Shown: positions 1 to 10,089 of the stretch, one piece after another
How the letters are laid out: every line of letters starts with the position of its first letter
Position numbering within the stretch: the stretch's first letter is position 1
Assembly: GCF_003846185.1 (NCBI RefSeq)
Contig: NZ_ML123034.1
Span: 2,847,796 to 2,911,795, forward strand
DNA length: 64,000 bases
Reading direction: 5' to 3'
Source of the DNA: Streptomyces sp. ADI96-02
GTDB lineage: Bacteria; Actinomycetota; Actinomycetes; Streptomycetales; Streptomycetaceae
Notes under the pieces: model-generated
The model's database searches: none
What the model was told of the DNA's origin: nothing
Seen by the model: the letters and a program-made list of their open reading frames with translations, nothing else
Position numbers and translations under genes: made by a program

Positions 1-404
1 CCACCGCCGCCGAGCGCAAGCTCGCGCGGGCGCTGCTGCCCGAGGAGGACGAGCGCGCGGCGCGCTGGGCCGCCGCCACGATGGAGCTGGGCGCGCTCGT
101 GTGCACCGCGCGCAACGAGGACTGCGACCGCTGCCCGATCGCCTCGCAGTGCGCCTGGCGGCTGGCCGGGAAGCCCGCGCACCAGGGTCCGCCGCGCAAG
201 GGCCAGACGTACGCCGGGACCGACCGGCAGGTGCGCGGACGGCTGCTGGCGGTGTTGCGGGAGGCGGTGCACCCGGTGCCGCAGGCCGCGCTGGACGCGG
301 TGTGGGAGGAGCCGGTCCAGCGGGCCCGGGCGCTGGACGGGCTCGTCGCCGACGGACTGGTCGAGCCGCTGGCCGACGGCCGGTACCGGCTGCCTCTGAC
401 CTGA
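1..404 (+). CDS. mutY: A/G-specific adenine DNA glycosylase MutY, C-terminal part (5' end outside the window)
   Basis: This is the 3' part of an open frame that enters from the left edge. MutY removes adenine mispaired with 8-oxoguanine or guanine in base excision repair. The visible part carries the iron-sulfur loop of the endonuclease III/MutY family: the cysteines in CTARNEDCDRCPIASQC have the family spacing C-x6-C-x2-C-x5-C. A short Arg/Gly-rich linker and a compact C-terminal domain follow. The helix-hairpin-helix motif and catalytic Asp lie outside the window. A strong hairpin begins 14 bases after the stop. Identity rests on the cluster motif and on MutY lying just upstream of the sigE operon in other Streptomyces. 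Confidence 0.9.
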   Translation, partial: TAAERKLARALLPEEDERAARWAAATMELGALVCTARNEDCDRCPIASQCAWRLAGKPAHQGPPRKGQTYAGTDRQVRGRLLAVLREAVHPVPQAALDAVWEEPVQRARALDGLVADGLVEPLADGRYRLPLT

Positions 405-418
405 TCCGTGCCGATACG

Positions 419-447
419 CCGGTGGGGCCCGCCCCCGTCCCCACCGG
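419..447 (+). terminator. Hairpin terminator of mutY
   Basis: A 9-bp perfect stem (CCGGTGGGG / CCCCACCGG) encloses an 11-base loop and starts 14 bases after the mutY stop. There is no U-tract, which is common for Streptomyces terminators. Confidence 0.6.
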
Positions 448-468
448 CGCTGTTACACAACCGATGGA

Positions 469-492
469 CAGCCGTGCGTCCGCGTACGGCTG
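469..492. promoter_or_regulatory. Dyad in the sigE upstream region
   Basis: A 7-bp dyad (CAGCCGT, 10 bases, ACGGCTG) lies in the 178-base gap between mutY and sigE. In S. coelicolor the sigE promoter is activated by the response regulator CseB. This dyad is the clearest symmetric element in the gap, so it is a candidate binding site, by inference only. I could not place -35 and -10 boxes with confidence. Confidence 0.3.
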
Positions 493-582
493 CTCCGCAC
501 ACCGCCGTGACAACCCCTCCGTAGCGTCTGCGACAGCAGTTCAGCGGGGCACGGGGCCCAGACGGGGACGGAGGCGGTTGTC

Positions 583-1251
583 ATGGCGCAGGGCGAGGTG
601 CTCGCGTTCGAGGACTACGTACGCACGCGGCAGGAGGCCCTGCTGCGCAGTGCGCGCCGGCTGGTCCCCGACCCCGTCGACGCCCAGGACCTGCTCCAGA
701 CCGCCCTGGTCCGGACCTACGGCCGGTGGGACGGCATCACGGACAAGTCGCTCGCCGACGCCTACCTCCGCCGCGTCATGATCAACACCCGTACGGAGTG
801 GTGGCGGGCCCGGAAGCTCGAAGAGGTGCCCACCGACCAGCTGCCCGACGCGAGCGTCGAGGACGGCAGCGACCAGCGCGCCGACCGCGCCCTCCTCATG
901 GACGTCCTCGGCATTCTGGCTCCCAAGCAACGCAGCGTCGTCGTGCTGCGACACTGGGAGCAGATGAGCACGGAGGAGACGGCCGCGGCGCTGGGCATGT
1001 CCGCCGGTACGGTCAAGAGCACGCTGCACCGGGCGCTGGCACGACTGCGCCAGGAGCTGGAGAGCCGCGAGCTGATGAACCGCGAGGCGGTCGCCCGGGA
1101 GACCGAGAACCGGCGGAGCGCGGCAGGCCGCGCCGTCGGCCGTACCTCCGCCCCGCAGGCGACGGTCACGGCCGTCCGTGCGCGGGGACAGGTACCGGCG
1201 CAGCGGGACGGGCGTCACGACGAGCGGGGGCGGGAGCGGTGCGCGGCCTGA
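583..1251 (+). CDS. sigE: ECF RNA polymerase sigma factor SigE (cell-envelope stress)
   Basis: 222 aa extracytoplasmic-function sigma factor. Region 2 lies at about residues 10-75 (DAQDLLQTALVRTYGRW and RRVMINTRTEWWR). Region 4 lies at about 110-155, with the helix-turn-helix TAAALGMSAGTVKSTLHRAL. The sequence closely resembles, from memory, S. coelicolor SigE, which directs genes for envelope integrity and is induced by cell-wall antibiotics. The start ATG follows GGACGGAGG. The C-terminal tail of about 60 residues (Arg/Ala-rich) is low complexity. The stop overlaps the GTG start of the next gene, and cseA, cseB and cseC follow in order, which confirms the operon. Confidence 0.95.
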   Translation: MAQGEVLAFEDYVRTRQEALLRSARRLVPDPVDAQDLLQTALVRTYGRWDGITDKSLADAYLRRVMINTRTEWWRARKLEEVPTDQLPDASVEDGSDQRADRALLMDVLGILAPKQRSVVVLRHWEQMSTEETAAALGMSAGTVKSTLHRALARLRQELESRELMNREAVARETENRRSAAGRAVGRTSAPQATVTAVRARGQVPAQRDGRHDERGRERCAA

Positions 1252-2024
1252 GAGGCAGCAGCGGCGGGGACGGCGGAAGCGACGGTTCAGCCGTCACGGG
1301 GGACGGGGACGGGGCGGACGGAGCCCGCGGCGGACCGGGGCGGAAGCGCCGTGTGCGGGCGGGAGCGGCGGCGAGTGGTACGGCCCTGGCCGGACTCGCC
1401 GCCTTCGGGCTGTTCTGCGTCGGATGCTCCACCGGAGGCACCGGCACCCGGGACGAGGGTCCGGCGGGCAGCCAGCCGGTCGCCCGGGTCTCCGCGGAGC
1501 CGACGGCCTCCGGCACGACCCCGCCGCAGCGGCGGATCAACCCGGTGACGCTGCTCAGGGGCGACCCGAAGGTGGGCAAGCGGGTCAGGTCCGGGCTGCG
1601 GCCCTGCGGCGGCGACGCCTACCCGGTGGACGCCTCCTACGGTTCGCTGACCGGCGGCCCCGGGACGGACGTCGTGGTCAACGTGATGAGCTGCGCCGAT
1701 TCGGTGGGGATCGGGACGTACGTCTACCGGCCGCGCGCCGACGGCTCGTACGACAACGTCTTCGCCGCCGAGATCCCCGCCGTCTACGGGACCATCGACC
1801 GGGGCGAACTGGTGGTGACGACCCAGATCTACGGCTCGAAGGACCCTCTCGCCTATCCGTCCGGCTCGGAAGTGGTCACCTACCGCTGGGCGAACGAGCG
1901 GTTCGCCGAGCGCGACCGGGTGCACAACGAGTTCAGCCGTGCCGTCGGCGGCGCGAGCGTCGACCTGCCCGAGCAGACCATGCCGATGGATCCGGTCGTC
2001 CCGGGGGCGAGCCCGCAGAACTGA
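1239..2024 (+). CDS. cseA: Lipoprotein CseA, negative modulator of the SigE system
   Basis: 261 aa. The GTG start at 1239 is preceded by a GGGAG-type site and overlaps the end of sigE by 13 bases, so the two genes are probably translationally coupled. A Gly/Asp-rich stretch is followed by basic residues, a hydrophobic segment (SGTALAGLAAFGLFCVGCS) and a lipobox-like VGC, so the protein should be a lipoprotein outside the membrane. The remaining about 190 residues form the conserved secreted domain. In S. coelicolor, CseA dampens sigE expression. The open frame also extends far upstream inside sigE, but that part is an artefact of GC-rich sequence. Confidence 0.88.
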   Translation: MRGLRGSSGGDGGSDGSAVTGDGDGADGARGGPGRKRRVRAGAAASGTALAGLAAFGLFCVGCSTGGTGTRDEGPAGSQPVARVSAEPTASGTTPPQRRINPVTLLRGDPKVGKRVRSGLRPCGGDAYPVDASYGSLTGGPGTDVVVNVMSCADSVGIGTYVYRPRADGSYDNVFAAEIPAVYGTIDRGELVVTTQIYGSKDPLAYPSGSEVVTYRWANERFAERDRVHNEFSRAVGGASVDLPEQTMPMDPVVPGASPQN

Positions 2025-2084
2025 GCAGGACCGACCCGTGCCCGGCGCACGGCCGGAACCGAGCAAGGAGTGAGAAGCAGTCCC

Positions 2085-2798
2085 ATGGCCGAGACCCACG
2101 TCCTCTTCGTCGAGGACGACGACGTCATCCGCGAGGCCACCCAGCTCGCCCTGGAGCGGGTCGGCTTCACGGTCACCGCGATGCCCGACGGGCTCCAGGG
2201 CCTGGAGGCGTTCCGGGCCGACCGGCCGGACATCGCGCTGCTGGACGTGATGGTGCCCGGGCTGGACGGGGTGAGCCTGTGCCGCCGCATCCGGGACGAG
2301 TCGACCGTACCGGTGATCATGCTGTCGGCGCGGGCCGACGCGATCGACGTGGTGCTCGGCCTGGAGGCCGGGGCGGACGACTACGTCACCAAGCCGTTCG
2401 ACGGCGCGGTCCTGGTGGCGCGGATCCGTGCGGTGCTGCGCCGCTTCGGCCACGCGGCCGGACCGGACGGCGCCCAGCACCCCGGGGCGGACGACGCGCG
2501 CGAGGCGCTGGGCGGGGTGCTGGCCTTCGGCGACCTGGAGGTCGACACCGACGGCATGGAGGTGCGGCGCGGCGGCGAGCAGGTGGCGCTGACGCCGACC
2601 GAGATGCGGCTGCTGCTGGAGTTCTCCACCGCCCCCGGCACCGTGCTCTCGCGCGACCGCCTGCTGGAGCGGGTCTGGGACTACGGCTGGGGCGGCGACA
2701 CCCGGGTGGTGGACGTGCACGTGCAGCGGCTGCGTACCAAGATCGGCCAGGACCGCATCGAGACGGTCCGCGGTTTCGGCTACAAGCTGCGGGCATGA
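2085..2798 (+). CDS. cseB: Response regulator CseB (OmpR/PhoB family)
   Basis: 237 aa two-component response regulator. The receiver domain spans residues 1-120: acidic pocket FVEDDD, phosphoacceptor Asp54 in ALLDVMVPG, and the conserved Lys in TKPFDG. A winged-helix DNA-binding domain fills the C-terminal 100 residues (LTPTEMRLLLEF; VWDYGWGGDTRVVDVHVQRL). In the known system, CseC phosphorylates CseB, which then activates sigE transcription. ATG 2085 was chosen because MAETHVLFVEDDD matches the family N-terminus; a GTG at 2070 is an alternative. The stop overlaps the cseC start (ATGA). Confidence 0.95.
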   Translation: MAETHVLFVEDDDVIREATQLALERVGFTVTAMPDGLQGLEAFRADRPDIALLDVMVPGLDGVSLCRRIRDESTVPVIMLSARADAIDVVLGLEAGADDYVTKPFDGAVLVARIRAVLRRFGHAAGPDGAQHPGADDAREALGGVLAFGDLEVDTDGMEVRRGGEQVALTPTEMRLLLEFSTAPGTVLSRDRLLERVWDYGWGGDTRVVDVHVQRLRTKIGQDRIETVRGFGYKLRA

Positions 2799-4138
2799 TG
2801 CGACCGGCCCTGCGGACGGGTGTCCGCTGGAAGATCAGCATCGCCATCGCGGCGGTCGGCGCGCTCATCGCGGTGGCCCTCAGCCTCGTGGTGCACAACG
2901 CGGCCCGGGTCTCGATGCTGGAGAACGCCCGCGAGGTGCAGCTGGAGCGGCTGCTGGGCGCGCAGCGCTTCTACGAGGCGACGAACTCGACGAACATGCA
3001 GAAGGGCGTGCCGAAGTTCGGCACCGAGCTCAACGATCCGGCGATGCCCCGGAGCCTGCGCGAGGAGGTCCTCAGGAACCGGCGGGCCACCCATGTCGCC
3101 CACGGGCCGGACGGAGTGCCCGACGTGTGGGCCGCGGTGCCGCTGGGCAACGGGGACGTGCTCTCGCTGCACACCCGGTTCGCGGACCGTTCCGCCACGA
3201 TCATGAAAGACCTGGACCGGGCCCTGATCATCGGCTCGGTCTCGGTCGTCTTCGTCGGCTGCGCGCTCGGCGTGCTGATCGGCGGCCAGCTCTCGCGCCG
3301 GCTGCGCAAGGCGGCGGCAGCCGCCGGCCGGGTCGCGCAGGGGCAGACGGACGTACGGGTCCGGGAGGCGGTCGGCGGCGTGGTCCGCGACGAGACCGAC
3401 GAGCTGGCACGGGCGGTGGACGCGCTGACCGACGCGCTGAACGGACGGATCGAGGCGGAGCGCCGGGTCACCGCGGACATCGCGCACGAGCTGCGCACCC
3501 CGGTCACCGGGCTGCTCACGGCGGCCGAGCTGCTGCCGCCGGGCCGCCCCTCGGAACTGGTGCGGGACCGGGCGCAGGCGATGCGGACCCTGGTGGAGGA
3601 CGTCCTCGAAGTGGCCCGGCTCGACAGCGCCTCGGAACGCGCCGAACTGCAGGAACTGCCGCTGGGCGAGTTCGTCGCCCGCCGGGTCGCGCTGCTGGAC
3701 CCGGGCGTGGCGGTGGAGGTGGTGCACAACTCGTGGGTCGCCACCGATCCGCGGCGTCTGGAGCGCATCCTCGGCAATCTGCTCGGCAACGCGGCCAAGC
3801 ACGGCTCCACGCCCGTGGAGGTCACGGTCGAGGGCCGGGTGGTGCGGGTCCGCGACCACGGGCCCGGGTTCCCGGAGGAGCTGCTGCGGGACGGGCCGAG
3901 CCGCTTCCGCACCGGAAGCGTGGACCGGGCCGGGCACGGCCACGGGCTGGGGCTGACCATCGCCACCGGTCAGGCCAGGGTGCTGGGCGCGCGGCTGACC
4001 TTCCGCAACGCGGCCCCGCAGGGCGCGGTGGAGGGCGGCGGCGCCGTGGCGGTGCTGTGGCTCCCGGAGCACGCTCCGACGGCGACCGGCAGCTTCCCGA
4101 TGCTGGAGCTGGCCGAGCAGCGCCGGGCGCGGGACTGA
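2795..4138 (+). CDS. cseC: Sensor histidine kinase CseC
   Basis: 447 aa membrane sensor kinase. The first transmembrane helix is at about residues 12-32. An extracellular sensor loop of about 120 residues follows, then a second helix near 145-168 (IIGSVSVVFVGCALGVLIGG), a HAMP linker, and the dimerisation domain with His231 in ADIAHELRTPVTG. The ATPase domain carries the N box (ILGNLLGNAAKHG), G1 (VRDHGPGFP) and G2 (GHGHGLGLTI). It senses envelope damage and phosphorylates CseB. The start overlaps the cseB stop by 4 bases. The stop codon lies inside a direct repeat (see 4135-4213). Confidence 0.94.
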   Translation: MMRPALRTGVRWKISIAIAAVGALIAVALSLVVHNAARVSMLENAREVQLERLLGAQRFYEATNSTNMQKGVPKFGTELNDPAMPRSLREEVLRNRRATHVAHGPDGVPDVWAAVPLGNGDVLSLHTRFADRSATIMKDLDRALIIGSVSVVFVGCALGVLIGGQLSRRLRKAAAAAGRVAQGQTDVRVREAVGGVVRDETDELARAVDALTDALNGRIEAERRVTADIAHELRTPVTGLLTAAELLPPGRPSELVRDRAQAMRTLVEDVLEVARLDSASERAELQELPLGEFVARRVALLDPGVAVEVVHNSWVATDPRRLERILGNLLGNAAKHGSTPVEVTVEGRVVRVRDHGPGFPEELLRDGPSRFRTGSVDRAGHGHGLGLTIATGQARVLGARLTFRNAAPQGAVEGGGAVAVLWLPEHAPTATGSFPMLELAEQRRARD

Positions 4139-4213
4139 GCCGGGCCGGAGCCGGGTACGGGACGGAGCCGCGCGGGACTGAGCCGGGTACGGGGCTGAGC
4201 CGGGCCGGAGCCG
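4135..4213. repeat. Direct GC-rich repeats at the 3' end of cseC
   Basis: An identical 19-mer (CTGAGCCGGGCCGGAGCCG) occurs at 4135-4153 and 4195-4213, with a partial copy at about 4179-4190. The first copy contains the cseC stop codon. It may have grown by slippage. No open frame continues through it. The rest of the 312-base gap to 4450 holds only the hairpin at 4410-4426. Confidence 0.6.
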
Positions 4214-4409
4214 CCCCGAGCACGTACCTAGGAGCCTTCCCCAGGGCCGGGCGCGGGCGGCGGTCGTAACGTTGGGGGCGACGACGCCGACGGCGACACC
4301 GGGGAGAAGCGCGGGGCTCTCCTCGACATCGCCGTCGGGCGGGTGGCCCGGGCGCACGCCCCGGGTACCGGGGTGCAACGGGTCCACTGACTCTCTTCGG
4401 TTGTGCTGG

Positions 4410-4426
4410 GCGCCGGTCCCCGGCGC
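4410..4426 (-). terminator. Terminator hairpin of the M23 peptidase gene
   Basis: A perfect 7-bp stem (GCGCCGG-TCC-CCGGCGC) lies about 25 bases past the stop of the leftward peptidase gene. Confidence 0.5.
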
Positions 4427-4450
4427 GTCAGCGCGGGCACGTCAGACGGA

Positions 4451-5173
4451 TCAGATGGAGACGTGCACCGTACGCAGGTAGGACACCGGGTTGAGCGAGG
4501 ATCCGTAGTTCGGGCTGGTGCGGATCTCGAAGTGCAGGTGCGGGCCGCTGGAGTTTCCGGTGTTGCCGGAGAGGGCGATCTTCTGGCCGGTCTTCACGTG
4601 CTGGCCGACCTTCACGTTGACCTTCGACAGGTGCGCGTACTGGGTGTACTTGCCGTTGGAGTGCTTGATCACGACGGCGTTGCCGTACGCGGGGCCGTCG
4701 CCGCCGCCGTTCGGGCCGGCCTTCACGACGGTGCCGGTGTTGGCGGCGTCGACCCTGGTGCCGGTCGGCACGGCGAAGTCCTGGCCGGAGTGCTTGGCGG
4801 CCCAGCGGGCGCCGCCGGTGCCGTAGCTGGCGCTCAGCGTGTACTTCTTGACCGGGCGCTCCCAGGAGGACGCCTTCTTCTTCGCGGCCTTCTTCTTGGC
4901 CTCGGCCTTCTTCTTCGCGTCGGCGGCCTTCTTCGCCTCGGCCTTCTTCGCCGCGTCCGCGGCCTTGCTCTGCGCGGTCGCCTGCTGCGCGACCGAGTGG
5001 GCGGTGGTGCTCGCCGCGAGAACGGCGGTGCCGGCGGCACCCGAGGTGCCGGAGGCGAACGCGGCGCCTGCGCCCAGCACCATCGACGCGCCGAGTCCGG
5101 CGGCGACGACGGCGGCGCGGACACGGGAGGCGGACGGGCGGGTGGGGTGCTGGTTCGTGATGCGCTTCGACAT
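4451..5173 (-). CDS. Secreted M23 (LytM-type) metallopeptidase, probable cell-wall hydrolase
   Basis: 240 aa. The N-terminus has a signal peptide: basic residues, then a hydrophobic stretch (VRAAVVAAGLGASMVLGAGA) ending in AFASG. Residues of about 65-105 are an Ala/Lys/Glu-rich helical, coiled-coil-like segment. The C-terminal 125 residues are a peptidase M23 domain with its zinc ligands in HSGQDFA and HLHFE and the second His in YAHLSKV. Such enzymes cut peptide cross-bridges in peptidoglycan. ATG 5173 was chosen because GGAGGA lies 10 bases upstream; the open frame upstream of it is not signal-like. It lies next to, but convergent with, the SigE envelope-stress operon. Confidence 0.88.
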   Translation of the reverse strand: MSKRITNQHPTRPSASRVRAAVVAAGLGASMVLGAGAAFASGTSGAAGTAVLAASTTAHSVAQQATAQSKAADAAKKAEAKKAADAKKKAEAKKKAAKKKASSWERPVKKYTLSASYGTGGARWAAKHSGQDFAVPTGTRVDAANTGTVVKAGPNGGGDGPAYGNAVVIKHSNGKYTQYAHLSKVNVKVGQHVKTGQKIALSGNTGNSSGPHLHFEIRTSPNYGSSLNPVSYLRTVHVSI

Positions 5174-5460
5174 GCGGGGGTAATCCTCCGAAGGTGAGTG
5201 GACCCGGCGTGCTGTCCGGGTTGGTCGAACCTTGGTAACCCGCACCCCCGCCGATGCTCAAACCCCCCATCTACGAAGAAAAGCCGTAGATGCCGCATCG
5301 GGAATTCGTCGCGATCGCCCCGGTTCGGCAGGCCGGAACGCCCGGCCGAATCCGTGTCCCGGAAGAGGTTTACCCCCTGTTCCATGCGTACTTTTTCGGA
5401 CATGAGCCAGTGATTCGGTCGTTTCGCCCGAAACCACGAAAGGACCCGGCCGGCGCGGGC
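5174..5460 (-). promoter_or_regulatory. Long structured leader/promoter region of the M23 peptidase gene
   Basis: No gene is supported here on either strand. On the minus strand the region holds a perfect 8-bp hairpin (CATCTACG, 9 bases, CGTAGATG; 5268-5292) about 95 bases upstream of the start, and a ribosome site GGAGGA at 5184-5189. Many Streptomyces cell-wall hydrolase genes have riboswitch-controlled leaders, some binding c-di-AMP. I looked for the invariant ydaO/c-di-AMP strings and did not find them convincingly, so only a structured leader is claimed. Confidence 0.35.
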
Positions 5461-5928
5461 CGAAGGTCCCCGCGACGGTCACGGCACCGTCTCCTAGCAC
5501 GCGTAGTAGGCCCGATTCGGGCTGTGCGCCTTGTCACCGCCGGTGGGACCTCGGACCGTCCGATTCGGGACCTTCGGCCCGCCACGTCACTACGCCGGCG
5601 GGAAAGCCGGACCGCGCCCCGGAGACACCCACGCCCTGGCCCCGCGGAACGGCCCGGTCCCCTTCGTGGTGCCGCTGCGCACCCTGCGCGCGAGGCGGTA
5701 CGTTCCCGGGCCCTGCCGAGCCGTCCGGCGACCGCGCGCCGCACGACCTGGCGCGTACGCCCCTGCCCTGCGCGGCGATCCGCGCCCCGCGCCGCCGCCG
5801 CCGGACCGGGGAGCCGGAGGGCATCGAGCTGGACGTCGAGGAGCACCCCCGCGGACAGGAGCACCGTCTGCTCGTCGGGGCCGGGGAAACGGGCGACCGC
5901 CTGCCGTCACCCGTCACTGAGCAGCGGA
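5461..5928. other. Intergenic stretch without a supported gene
   Basis: About 470 bases. Several overlapping open frames exist on both strands, but all are Arg/Pro/Gly-rich and have no recognisable motif. The only protein-like stretch is a short plus-strand frame around 5817-5915 (GIELDVEEHPRGQEHRLLVG) with no start or ribosome site, possibly a remnant. Confidence 0.4.
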
Positions 5929-5929
5929 A

Positions 5930-5977
5930 AAGGGGCTGCCCCCGACCGGTGGTGAAACCGGTCCGGGGCAGCCCCTT
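5930..5977. terminator. Strong hairpin terminator downstream of clpC
   Basis: A 20-bp perfect stem (5930-5949 pairing with 5958-5977; AAGGGGCTGCC arm) has an 8-base loop. It lies about 40 bases past the clpC stop and is symmetric enough to act on both strands. Confidence 0.85.
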
Positions 5978-6017
5978 CGTCCAACGCCCTCGGGCGAACG
6001 CTCACACGCTCCGCGCG

Positions 6018-8546
<2,529 letters not shown>

Positions 8547-8771
8547 CGTTAATCGCTCCTCAGAGCGGTCGGTCAGTGAGGGGTCGGTCCCCTCCCAGTC
8601 CTTCCGCATGCTAGTCCCGCAGGACGGGACAGCTCATTCCAACTGCCGACATCCGTCCGGATCACCCCCGCACCGGCGGGGATTCTTACTGCCGAACAGC
8701 TGACAACTGCTCCAACCCGATGGTGCGAGACGATGTTCCCGCAGGCCAGGCAGATACCCCTTTCGCCAGTA

Positions 8772-8785
8772 CGCCGATGGCGAAC
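8772..8785 (-). promoter_or_regulatory. ClgR-type operator 1 upstream of clpC
   Basis: On the minus strand this reads GTTCGC-CATCG-GCG, an exact match to the published ClgR operator GTTCGC-N5-GCG. ClgR activates Clp protease genes in actinobacteria. It lies about 225 bases upstream of the clpC start. Confidence 0.7.
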
Positions 8786-8877
8786 GCGAGACGCCTCGGG
8801 CGGCGTGTCGCCCCTTCCCACTAGGAAAGTCTTACCCGCAACCACTGACAGTCCATGCGGCGCGCCCCGGTTCCCTC

Positions 8878-8891
8878 CGCTACGGGCGAAC
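8878..8891 (-). promoter_or_regulatory. ClgR-type operator 2 upstream of clpC
   Basis: A second exact GTTCGC-N5-GCG match (GTTCGC-CCGTA-GCG on the minus strand) lies 106 bases upstream of the first. The 450-base gap between clpC and the next gene otherwise shows no supported gene. Confidence 0.65.
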
Positions 8892-8996
8892 ACCCTTGCG
8901 CGACTTCACGCTCCCGCGCGCCCCGGGGAGCGGGACGCGGTGTGATCGTCACAGAGCGCTGCGTAACTTCGGGGAGGGTTCGGCGGTTCACCCGGC

Positions 8997-9632
8997 ATGG
9001 CTTTCACCGTCCCGTCGCCCCGTTCGTCACCGGACGCGCCTCCGGTCCGCCGGACCGGACCGGTCCGCCCCTTCGACGCGGTCGCGGGGGCCGCACTGGC
9101 GCGGTGGTACGAGCGGGAGCTCGGCTGGGCCACCGAGGGGCGCGCGCCGGTGCGGCTGCTGACCGGGCTGCGCTTCGACGTGCTGGTGCTGCCGGCCGAG
9201 GCCGGTCACGCGGTGCTGCGGTCACCGGTGCGGACGGGGCCCGCGCTGCTGAGCGGCGACCGCGTGGGCCTGCTGATCGCCGCGGGCGGCGCGGACGAGC
9301 TGCCGGGGCTGCTCGACTGGCTGGAGTGGGGGCCCATCCCTCTGGGGCTGGCCGCCGTCGGTGCGGGGGGCCGGATTCCGGCCCCGGCGGCCCCGGGTGG
9401 CGCGGGAGGCTCGCCGGGGGCCGCCTTATGGCTGCGGCCCCCAGAGCCGGGGCGTGCGCCCGAACCGCTGCTTCCGGCTCTCGCGGGCTTCGGGAACGGC
9501 GGCGGGGCCGCTCCCGATCTCGTACGCCTGGTGGACGCCGCGGCGACGGAGTGCCATCGGGTCCGGTTGTCGCGTGCCCGCGCCGGGCGGTACGGCGACC
9601 GTGCGGCGGATCAGCCGTTGGCCTTCTCGTAA
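8997..9632 (+). CDS. SCO3374-family protein (unknown function)
   Basis: 211 aa. Position between clpC and lsr2 and the sequence pattern match what I remember as the Streptomyces SCO3374 family. There is no signal peptide or membrane segment. The N-terminal region (FDAVAGAALARWYERELGW) faintly resembles the N-terminus of Streptomyces primase/polymerase-like proteins, but no catalytic motif is visible. The middle is Gly/Ala/Pro-rich. The 3' end overlaps the lsr2 end by 22 bases in convergent orientation. Function unknown. Confidence 0.7.
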   Translation: MAFTVPSPRSSPDAPPVRRTGPVRPFDAVAGAALARWYERELGWATEGRAPVRLLTGLRFDVLVLPAEAGHAVLRSPVRTGPALLSGDRVGLLIAAGGADELPGLLDWLEWGPIPLGLAAVGAGGRIPAPAAPGGAGGSPGAALWLRPPEPGRAPEPLLPALAGFGNGGGAAPDLVRLVDAAATECHRVRLSRARAGRYGDRAADQPLAFS

Positions 9633-9946
9633 GCCTCGCGGATCTCGGCGGGAACACGGCCGCGGTCATTCACATTGTGGCCGTTCTCGCGCGCCCAGCG
9701 GCGGATTTCCGCGGTGTCCTTGTTGCCGCCGGCGACGGCACGGCCCTTGCCCCGGCCCGTCGCGGCACGGCCGCCGGTGCGGCGACCGCCCTTGGTGTAG
9801 GGCTCAAGAAGACCGCGAAGCTTGTCCGCGTTGGCCGTGGTGAGGTCGATCTCGTACGTCTTGCCGTCAAGAGCGAACGTCACGGTCTCGTCGGCCTCGA
9901 CACCGTCGAGGTCATCCACGAGAAGGACCTGAACCTTCTGCGCCAC
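9611..9946 (-). CDS. lsr2: Nucleoid-associated protein and xenogeneic silencer Lsr2
   Basis: 111 aa H-NS-like protein that bridges AT-rich DNA and silences acquired genes and specialised metabolite clusters. The N-terminal dimerisation domain begins VAQKVQVLLVDDLDG; a basic Gly/Arg-rich linker follows; the C-terminal DNA-binding domain contains the AT-hook-like RGR in NDRGRVPAEIREAYEKA. GTG 9946 was chosen because it gives the family N-terminus and is preceded by AAAGGA about 7 bases away. The open frame extends upstream but is not coding there. Confidence 0.95.
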   Translation of the reverse strand: MAQKVQVLLVDDLDGVEADETVTFALDGKTYEIDLTTANADKLRGLLEPYTKGGRRTGGRAATGRGKGRAVAGGNKDTAEIRRWARENGHNVNDRGRVPAEIREAYEKANG

Positions 9947-9976
9947 TGGATTTCCTTTCATCGAAAATAGAGTACG

Positions 9977-9998
9977 CGGAAAGGAAACCGCTTTTCCG
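9977..9998. promoter_or_regulatory. Dyad in the lsr2 upstream region
   Basis: CGGAAA and TTTCCG form a 6-bp dyad with 10 bases between, about 30 bases upstream of the lsr2 start in the least GC-rich stretch nearby. It could be an operator or a 5'-UTR hairpin. Confidence 0.25.
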
Positions 9999-10089
9999 GG
10001 GAAAACACAAACCCCCGGGAGAGGTTCAGGAGCCCGAGAACGCGGGAAACATGCGCGATTCGGACATAGGGATCCGGTCCTTGTGCAGA

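Noticed and set aside
4403..5197. Val/Gly/Leu-rich plus-strand ORF opposite the M23 peptidase
   Set aside because: Repetitive shadow frame; the minus strand has a signal peptide and the M23 zinc motifs.
5174..5460. c-di-AMP (ydaO) riboswitch upstream of the M23 gene
   Set aside because: The invariant core strings and the pseudoknot-forming ends could not be found; only a generic structured leader is claimed.
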